Positions 23,352-30,997 of a DNA stretch of 30,997 nt are shown one piece after another. The notes beneath the pieces are model-generated. The model ran no database searches and was not told the origin of the DNA. It worked only from the letters and a program-made list of their open reading frames with translations. The position numbers and the translations under genes are program-made. How positions within the stretch are numbered: position 1 is the stretch's first letter; every line of letters begins with the position of its first letter. Source of the stretch: Oscillospiraceae bacterium (GTDB lineage: Bacteria; Bacillota; Clostridia; Oscillospirales; Oscillospiraceae); assembly GCA_020025305.1 (NCBI GenBank), contig JAHHSG010000022.1, positions 1 to 30,997 of the forward strand, given 5' to 3'.

Positions 23352-24956
23352 TCAGCGCTCAAACTTCTCCGTCAGCTTGCGTACAGCCTCGGCAAAGGCA
23401 GCGAGCGTCTTATTGTCACATCCCTTGCTGCGGCGGATCATGGACATCAGCGCATCACCGGCACCCAGCAGCTTCTCATAGGCCGCCGTGCTGCGAGGTG
23501 CCCCCTCAAAGGACTTCTTCGGCTTCTCCGGGATATAGCCGGCCTTCACCTGACGGTCGGCAACGAGGTCATATTCCTCCGTATAGGTAGGCGCATAAGC
23601 GCTGTAGCCCAGATTTTCCAGATCCGCCACGAACTTGGGCACCACGTCCCGGTCGCCGTGGACAACGAACACCCGCTGGGGCTTATCCTCCTGAAAGGAC
23701 TCTGCCCAAGCGATCAGATGATCGTGGTCGGCGTGGGAGCTCAGACCTTGGAAGTTGACAATTTGGGCCTTCACAGCCACCTGCTCACCGAACATCTTGA
23801 CCGTCTCTGCCCCCTCCAGCAGATGGCGTCCCAGCGTACCGGGAGCCTGGAAGCCCACAAACACCACGCTGCTCTCAGGGCGCCACAGATTGTGCTTTAA
23901 ATGGTGGCGAATACGGCCGGCATCACACATACCGGAGGCGGAAATAATAACCTTGGGCACGTTGTCAAGGTTCAGCATCTTGGACTCCTCCACCGTCTCG
24001 GACAAGTGCAGACCGGGGAACTGGAACATATGGGTGCCGTCTGCAACCAATTCCAGTGCCTCGTCATCCAGATACCCGTGGAGATTTCCACAGAAGATGC
24101 TGGTGGCCCGTTTCGCCAAGGGGCTATCCACATAAACAGGAAAATCCTTTACCGACTTCACCAGATGCTGATCCTTGATCTCACGGATGAAGTACAAAAG
24201 TTCCTGCGTGCGGCCCACGGCAAAGGAAGGGATCACCACATTGCCGCCGCGGCCCAAAGTTTCATCAATGAGCTGTGCCAGCTCATCGGTATAGCTCCAC
24301 ACCTCGGTGTGGTTGCGATCGCCATACGTGCTCTCCATGACCACATAATCCGCCTTATGGAAGGTCTGCGGGTCACGGATGATGGGCTGATCCACGTTGC
24401 CGATGTCACCGGAAAAGACAATGGTTCTCTCCTCACCGCCCTCTTGCAGGTGCATCCGGATACTGGCAGAGCCCAGCAGATGCCCTGCATCAATGAACTC
24501 CACCTGTACGCCCTCACATAGGTCAATCACCTGTCCGTATTCACAGGAATCCACAAACTCCCGTACCCGCATGGCATCGGCTACGGTATAGATCGGCTCC
24601 ACCTCCGGACGTCCGGCACGGCGGTTTTTCCGGTTGACATACTCCGCATCCGCCTCTTGAATATGACCGGAGTCCTGCAGCATAATGTCCAGCAGCTCAG
24701 CGGTCAGGCGGGTGGTCAAAATACGTCCTTCAAACCCATGTTTGATCAGCATAGGAATGCGTCCGGAGTGGTCGATGTGGGCATGGGTCACCAGCACATA
24801 GTCCACCGCAGCCGGGTTAAAGGGCAAGGTCGCGTTGTCGATCTCATCCCGTCCCTGCTGCAATCCGCAGTCCACCAAGATCCTTTTTCCATTGACTTCC
24901 ACACAGTGGCAGCTGCCGGTCACACAGTGGTCGGCACCGAAAAAGCTGAGCTTCAT
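23352..24956 (-). CDS. Metallo-beta-lactamase/beta-CASP ribonuclease-like protein
   Basis: This 534-residue protein belongs to the CPSF73/Ysh1-like branch of bacterial beta-CASP nucleases (such as Thermus TTHA0252), which cut or trim RNA using two zinc ions. Motifs in order: VTHAHIDHSGR (HxHxDH at 58-63), DAGHLLGSA (His159), FSGDIGN (Asp184), then the beta-CASP domain with GRTQELLYFI, VYVDSPLAKR and VIISASGMCDAGRIRHHL, then GLSSHADHD and FVVHGD near the end, giving the last ligands. A C-terminal tail of roughly 80 residues is less conserved. No signal peptide is present. It is distinct from the shorter hydrolase at 20,053-21,117. A promoter is predicted at 25,073-25,101. Confidence 0.92.
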   Translation of the reverse strand: MKLSFFGADHCVTGSCHCVEVNGKRILVDCGLQQGRDEIDNATLPFNPAAVDYVLVTHAHIDHSGRIPMLIKHGFEGRILTTRLTAELLDIMLQDSGHIQEADAEYVNRKNRRAGRPEVEPIYTVADAMRVREFVDSCEYGQVIDLCEGVQVEFIDAGHLLGSASIRMHLQEGGEERTIVFSGDIGNVDQPIIRDPQTFHKADYVVMESTYGDRNHTEVWSYTDELAQLIDETLGRGGNVVIPSFAVGRTQELLYFIREIKDQHLVKSVKDFPVYVDSPLAKRATSIFCGNLHGYLDDEALELVADGTHMFQFPGLHLSETVEESKMLNLDNVPKVIISASGMCDAGRIRHHLKHNLWRPESSVVFVGFQAPGTLGRHLLEGAETVKMFGEQVAVKAQIVNFQGLSSHADHDHLIAWAESFQEDKPQRVFVVHGDRDVVPKFVADLENLGYSAYAPTYTEEYDLVADRQVKAGYIPEKPKKSFEGAPRSTAAYEKLLGAGDALMSMIRRSKGCDNKTLAAFAEAVRKLTEKFER

Positions 24957-25072
24957 AGCATTGTTCCTTTCCTATCTCTCCGGACACTTCTGCCCGGGAC
25001 ATTGTCCGCCTGCGGCAGTACTTGGGAAACGATCCACAGGGCGGTGCCTGTTTTAGGTGTTGCTTTGTCCAT

Positions 25073-25101
25073 ATTGTACCATCTTTTTCCCTCTGCCGCA
25101 A
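25073..25101 (-). promoter_or_regulatory. Predicted promoter of the beta-CASP gene
   Basis: On the minus strand TTGCGG (25,096-25,101), a 17-base spacer ending in TGG, then TACAAT (25,073-25,078). The TGG makes an extended -10. It is about 115 bases upstream of the gene and divergent from the secA promoter 100 bases away. Confidence 0.5.
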
Positions 25102-25201
25102 TAAAAATTGTGTTCTCTTCCCTTTCTTCTCCTCTCCGAACGCCAACCTTTGAATATTTTGAAAACTCTTGGTGCAAGTGTCTGTTCCAATCACAATTCC
25201 T

Positions 25202-25230
25202 TTGCATCTGACATTTTGCTGTGGTATACT
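25202..25230 (+). promoter_or_regulatory. Predicted promoter of the secA cluster
   Basis: TTGCAT (25,202-25,207) is followed after 17 bases by TATACT (25,225-25,230). The predicted transcript starts near 25,237, about 48 bases before the secA ATG. Confidence 0.65.
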
Positions 25231-25284
25231 ATATTAGTATTTTTATGTCATACACTCCCTACAGGAAAGGATGCATCAATAGAT

Positions 25285-28020
<2,736 letters not shown>

Positions 28021-28051
28021 TTCTGTCCGCCATTATTGAAAAGGAGTTTCT

Positions 28052-28861
28052 ATGGCCTTTCAGACCCATACCAAGCAAGGGCTTATCTGGCATACCAGCT
28101 CTCTCTTGGATGATCCCGCTGTGCATCACGGATTTTCCACCCGTGTGGGCGGTGTCAGCCCCGCTCCGTGGGATAGTCTCAATCTCGGCATTGCCCGAGG
28201 GGATACTCCGGAAAATCTACAGGAAAATTATCGCCGATTCTGCGCCGTACTGGGCGTGGATTCTCACAGAACGGTATTCAGTCGGCAGGTCCACGAGGAC
28301 AACATCCGTCTTGTCACCGAAGAAGACGCAGGCAAGGGCCTGTGGCGTGAACGGGACTACGAGAGTGTGGATGCGATGATCTGTGGAGAACCCCATCTCC
28401 CCCTGGTGGTTTTCTCCGCCGACTGCGGCATCATTCTCCTCTGGGACCCGGAGCACCGGGCCATTGGCGCTGTCCACGCCGGTTGGCGGGGTGCTGCCTC
28501 CGGCCTTGTGCGCAAGACCGCCCTGCGGATGCAGGAGGTCTTTGGTACCGATCCTTCCCGGCTGCGCTGCGCCATTGGGCCGGCCATCGGCCCGTGCTGC
28601 TTCGAGACGGACGATGATGTTCCCACCGCCCTGCGCCAAGCCCTGGGAGATGCGGCAGATTCCTATATGAAGCGGCAGGGTGTCAAATGGCACATCGATT
28701 TGAAGGCTGTCAATGCCCACTGGCTTCGTTCCGCGGGGGTTCCTGCAGCACAGATCGATGTGTGCTGCCACTGCACCGCCTGTATGCCGGAGTTATACTG
28801 GTCCCACCGAAAGACAGGCAATGCCCGCGGCGCTCAAATCGCCATGATCTCACTGACGTGA
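28052..28861 (+). CDS. pgeF: Laccase-domain protein PgeF/YfiH (peptidoglycan editing factor)
   Basis: This 269-residue member of the multicopper polyphenol oxidoreductase (LACC1/YlmD/YfiH) family is a zinc enzyme despite its name. E. coli YfiH removes misincorporated L-serine from peptidoglycan precursors. Purine nucleoside phosphorylase/adenosine deaminase activity is known for other members. The conserved metal ligands are seen: His81 in SRQVH, Cys125 in SADC and His142 in HAGWRG. Also present are IGPAIGPCCFE (175-185) and a Cys-rich end CCHCTACMPELYWSHR. The ATG has AAGGAG and lies 31 bases after secA. Which activity applies here cannot be told from sequence. Confidence 0.92.
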   Translation: MAFQTHTKQGLIWHTSSLLDDPAVHHGFSTRVGGVSPAPWDSLNLGIARGDTPENLQENYRRFCAVLGVDSHRTVFSRQVHEDNIRLVTEEDAGKGLWRERDYESVDAMICGEPHLPLVVFSADCGIILLWDPEHRAIGAVHAGWRGAASGLVRKTALRMQEVFGTDPSRLRCAIGPAIGPCCFETDDDVPTALRQALGDAADSYMKRQGVKWHIDLKAVNAHWLRSAGVPAAQIDVCCHCTACMPELYWSHRKTGNARGAQIAMISLT

Positions 28862-28874
28862 GGAGGTTTCTCCC

Positions 28875-30413
28875 ATGAAAAAATCACTGATAGCGTTGGC
28901 GCTCCTTCTCTCCCTCCTGCCTCTAAGCGGCTGCAGCGACTGGGAGGATCCTGCCCAGGACGACGTATTCCAAACGCTGAAGGAGTACTACAGCACAGAG
29001 GAGCCCGACCGTGAGCCCAGCCCCCTCACTTCTTTTTCCCTCCCCTATTTTGAGGGAGAGACAGCCGATCCCATCGTCTGTGCCGACGGCCCCCATCAAG
29101 TGCTGGGAGCACTGCTCTATGAAGGGCTCTTTGCGCTGGACCCCCATTGGGAGCCCCAGCCTCTGCTGGCGGAGCGTTACACGTATAATGCCGCCACCCG
29201 CACCTACACAATTGAACTGCGCAGCGGCATCAGCTTCTCCGATGGCGCTCCCCTCACCGCTTACGATGTGGTATCTACGCTTCAGCGGGCCCGTTCCTCC
29301 CCTCGCTACGCATCGCGCCTGCAAGACGTAGCCTCTGTCTACAGCTACGGCAGCACTGTAGAAATCCATCTCCAGCGGGATAACGCCCAACTGCCGGCAC
29401 TGCTGGATATCCCCATCACCAAGGCCGGCACGGAGGATGCACTCTTCCCCGTGGGCACCGGGCCCTATTACTACACCAATCAAGACGGCAGCCCCCGTCT
29501 TCTGGTCAACCCCGCATGGCATACGGATCACCCCCTGCCGCTTCAGGAGATCGGCTTGGTGCGGTGTAAGGACAGCGACTCCGTCGCCTATGCTTTCTAC
29601 GCCCGTGAGGTACAGCTGCTTGCCTATGACCTGACCGCCACCCACGGTTCCAACGTCTCCGGTATTGGTATCAACGAGGACGCACCGTCCTCGCTCATGC
29701 ACTATATTGGTCTTAACGTGAACCATGCCCCCCTCAATAACCCCACTGTGCGCCATGCTCTCTCCTTGGGGATCGACCGCACAGAATGTGTGAATGCCTA
29801 TCTGCTGAGCCATGGTCTGCCTGCTCAGTACCCCCTCTCTCCCACCAGTGCCCTCTATCCCGCACAGATGGATGTGGCCTACTCCCCCGACAACTTTGAT
29901 AGCGCCATGTCCGCCGCCGGCTTTACCTCCGGGCAAAACATCTCTCTGACGATGCTGGTCAATGCCGAGAGTGAATTCAAAGTCAGTGCCGCGCAGAAGA
30001 TCGCCGCGGATCTCTCCCGCCACGATATTAAAATCAACGTAGAAGTGCTCCCTTGGGACAACTTTCTCCAGCGTCTGCGCAGTGGAAATTTTGATCTCTA
30101 CTACGGTGAGTGCCGCATGACGGCAGACTGGAATTTGCAGAGTCTGCTGGGCACAGGCGGTTCGCTGAACTATGGCGGCTACACCGATCCCAAGATGGAT
30201 ACACTGGTGCAAGCGTCACTTTCTTCCGACGAGCAGCAGCGAAGCGAAGCCTACCACAGCCTCTACTCCTACTTTGAGCAGCAATCCCCGCTCCTGCCGG
30301 TGTGCTTCAAGAGTCTCTCCGTCCTGATGCCTTCCGGCGCTGTGGATAAAATTACGCCCACCGCTGCCAATCCCTTTTACAACTTCTCGCAGTGGAATCT
30401 GCATATGAAATAA
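28875..30413 (+). CDS. Oligopeptide-binding-type (SBP family 5) lipoprotein
   Basis: This 512-residue extracellular lipoprotein has a signal peptide with lipobox LSGC (Cys20) and an acidic linker. Family 5 marks are GALLYEGLFALDP, LRSGISFSDGAPLTAYDVVS, the central GLNVNHAPLNNPTVRHALSL, and KIAADLSRHDIKINVEVLPW with the ending segment LLPVCFKSLSVL. It would bind oligopeptides or a similar ligand for an ABC importer. No permease or ATPase genes accompany it, so it is an orphan. It starts 13 bases after pgeF with GGAGG overlapping that stop, and so is probably co-transcribed with secA-pgeF. The strong terminator at 30,447 closes the unit. Confidence 0.9.
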   Translation: MKKSLIALALLLSLLPLSGCSDWEDPAQDDVFQTLKEYYSTEEPDREPSPLTSFSLPYFEGETADPIVCADGPHQVLGALLYEGLFALDPHWEPQPLLAERYTYNAATRTYTIELRSGISFSDGAPLTAYDVVSTLQRARSSPRYASRLQDVASVYSYGSTVEIHLQRDNAQLPALLDIPITKAGTEDALFPVGTGPYYYTNQDGSPRLLVNPAWHTDHPLPLQEIGLVRCKDSDSVAYAFYAREVQLLAYDLTATHGSNVSGIGINEDAPSSLMHYIGLNVNHAPLNNPTVRHALSLGIDRTECVNAYLLSHGLPAQYPLSPTSALYPAQMDVAYSPDNFDSAMSAAGFTSGQNISLTMLVNAESEFKVSAAQKIAADLSRHDIKINVEVLPWDNFLQRLRSGNFDLYYGECRMTADWNLQSLLGTGGSLNYGGYTDPKMDTLVQASLSSDEQQRSEAYHSLYSYFEQQSPLLPVCFKSLSVLMPSGAVDKITPTAANPFYNFSQWNLHMK

Positions 30414-30446
30414 CTGCAAAAACGTGGTTCAGATAGTCGAAGTGCG

Positions 30447-30498
30447 CCCCATTTGTTAGATAGCAGTCATACTGCCTAACAAATGGGGTGATTTTTTA
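30447..30498 (+). terminator. Rho-independent terminator of the secA cluster
   Basis: A 13-bp perfect stem (CCCCATTTGTTAG at 30,447-30,459 with CTAACAAATGGGG at 30,476-30,488) continues inward with GCAG/CTGC. It is followed by TGATTTTTTA. It begins 33 bases after the lipoprotein stop. The sequence from 30,499 to 30,651 shows no supportable gene. Confidence 0.85.
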
Positions 30499-30651
30499 TT
30501 ACAAAGGAAATACCGTACACCGGAATGTAAGAAGTAGGAGTCGGCAGAGAACCATGTCTATTTCTTTTTGCGCAACTTATTGTACTCTATTCGAACTCGT
30601 AGTGATTGAATCGATGGATGATTACAAGCAAAAACGAAGCAGGGCAAAGCG

Positions 30652-30692
30652 AAAGGGCTTGCTGTCTGCACAAAGCAGACAGCAAGCCCTTT
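30652..30692. terminator. Palindromic terminator after the surface-protein gene
   Basis: A perfect 18-bp stem (30,652-30,669 with 30,675-30,692) closes a 5-base loop ACAAA. A/T-rich tracts lie on both flanks, allowing termination in both directions. It is 85 bases past the stop of the minus-strand surface-protein gene. Its core matches the palindrome at 12,373-12,413 except for one compensated base pair. Confidence 0.8.
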
Positions 30693-30776
30693 TCAGTAGT
30701 TAAAACACTTGTAAGTACACAGATTGTTCCACTGCATTTTACAGGTTACAGGCTGTTATGGTACCAATTCTCTATT

Positions 30777-30997
30777 TCAGCTTCTTTTCTTTCTCCAATA
30801 GAAAGATGTACCAAGCAAAGCCACACCTGCTGTCAAAGCTATAGCCGTCCACAGCATCCATTGGCTATTGTCACCGGTAGGCGGTGTCTGGGAGTTCGGT
30901 ACCTCTGCCGGCAGTTTCTCCATGGCTGCCTGCTGGGTAAATCCGCACACATCACAGCTTCTCTCCTGCACGCCTTCCTTGTCCTCGGTGGGCTGCA
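30777..30997 (-). CDS. LPXTG-like cell-wall surface protein, C-terminal end (cut by window edge)
   Basis: The reading frame is open to the window edge and gives the last 73 residues. The sequence contains a repeat-like segment GVQERSCDVCGFTQQ, as in the Cys-x2-Cys modules of clostridial surface proteins. The sorting signal follows: a PPTGD motif (variant LPXTG) in VPNSQTPPTGDNS, a hydrophobic helix WMLWTAIALTAGVALLGTSF and the positive tail YWRKKRS. Sortase would cleave in the motif and attach the protein to peptidoglycan. The start and full length are outside the window; a GTG at 30,971 is inside the frame but is not likely the true start. Confidence 0.85.
   Translation of the reverse strand, partial: QPTEDKEGVQERSCDVCGFTQQAAMEKLPAEVPNSQTPPTGDNSQWMLWTAIALTAGVALLGTSFYWRKKRS

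Noticed and set aside
30554..30703. A 49-codon plus-strand frame starting at ATG 30,554
   Set aside because: It reads straight through the terminator palindrome at 30,652-30,692 and its ribosome-binding site is too far away.

Overview
This 31 kb window looks like chromosomal DNA from a fairly GC-rich member of the Clostridia, probably the Oscillospiraceae/Ruminococcaceae group. The evidence is the Firmicutes-type gene order (rpoB, rpoC, an L7Ae-like gene, rpsL, rpsG, fusA, tuf), the 138-residue Firmicutes form of S12, the C-terminally extended RlmD-type methyltransferase, the LPXTG-like surface protein and the lipobox lipoproteins. The genus assignment is inference. No rRNA, tRNA, CRISPR array or intact insertion sequence was seen.

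Region 1 (1-12,115, minus strand) is the transcription and translation core. rpoB and rpoC run from a near-consensus promoter at 12,087-12,115 to a perfect 15-bp-stem terminator after rpoC. A second near-consensus promoter (4,049-4,077) drives the L7Ae-like gene, rpsL, rpsG and fusA. tuf, which is cut by the window edge, has an extra promoter of its own. Dyads sit in the L7Ae/rpsL and rpsL/rpsG gaps. rplJ and rplL are not upstream of rpoB.

Region 2 (12,116-15,761) is a set of small single-gene units: a Wzy/WaaL-type membrane protein with its own promoter and terminator (minus), a 55-residue rubredoxin (plus), and a DUF4097-type lipoprotein (plus). The lipoprotein promoter is flanked by a palindrome and a perfect 22-bp tandem duplication.

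Region 3 (15,766-21,650) looks like an accessory island. It opens with a decayed C-terminal piece of a serine recombinase (two frameshifts, two stops). A four-gene plus-strand operon follows: ABC ATPase, lipoprotein solute-binding protein, fused double permease, and a metallo-beta-lactamase-fold hydrolase whose start lies 1 base after the permease stop. A hairpin-rich non-coding stretch and a strong terminator close it. The transporter is of the FbpABC/phosphonate type; the metallo-hydrolase as a fourth member is the least expected gene arrangement in the window.

Region 4 (21,651-30,997) contains an RlmD-type rRNA methyltransferase and a beta-CASP ribonuclease-like protein on the minus strand. 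Divergently, secA, pgeF and an oligopeptide-binding lipoprotein form a tight plus-strand cluster. The window ends inside the 3' end of an LPXTG-like surface protein gene (minus).

The most interesting candidates are the ABC/metallo-hydrolase cassette beside a recombinase scar, the duplicated promoter element of the DUF4097 gene, and two distant terminator palindromes that share a core and differ by a compensated base pair.
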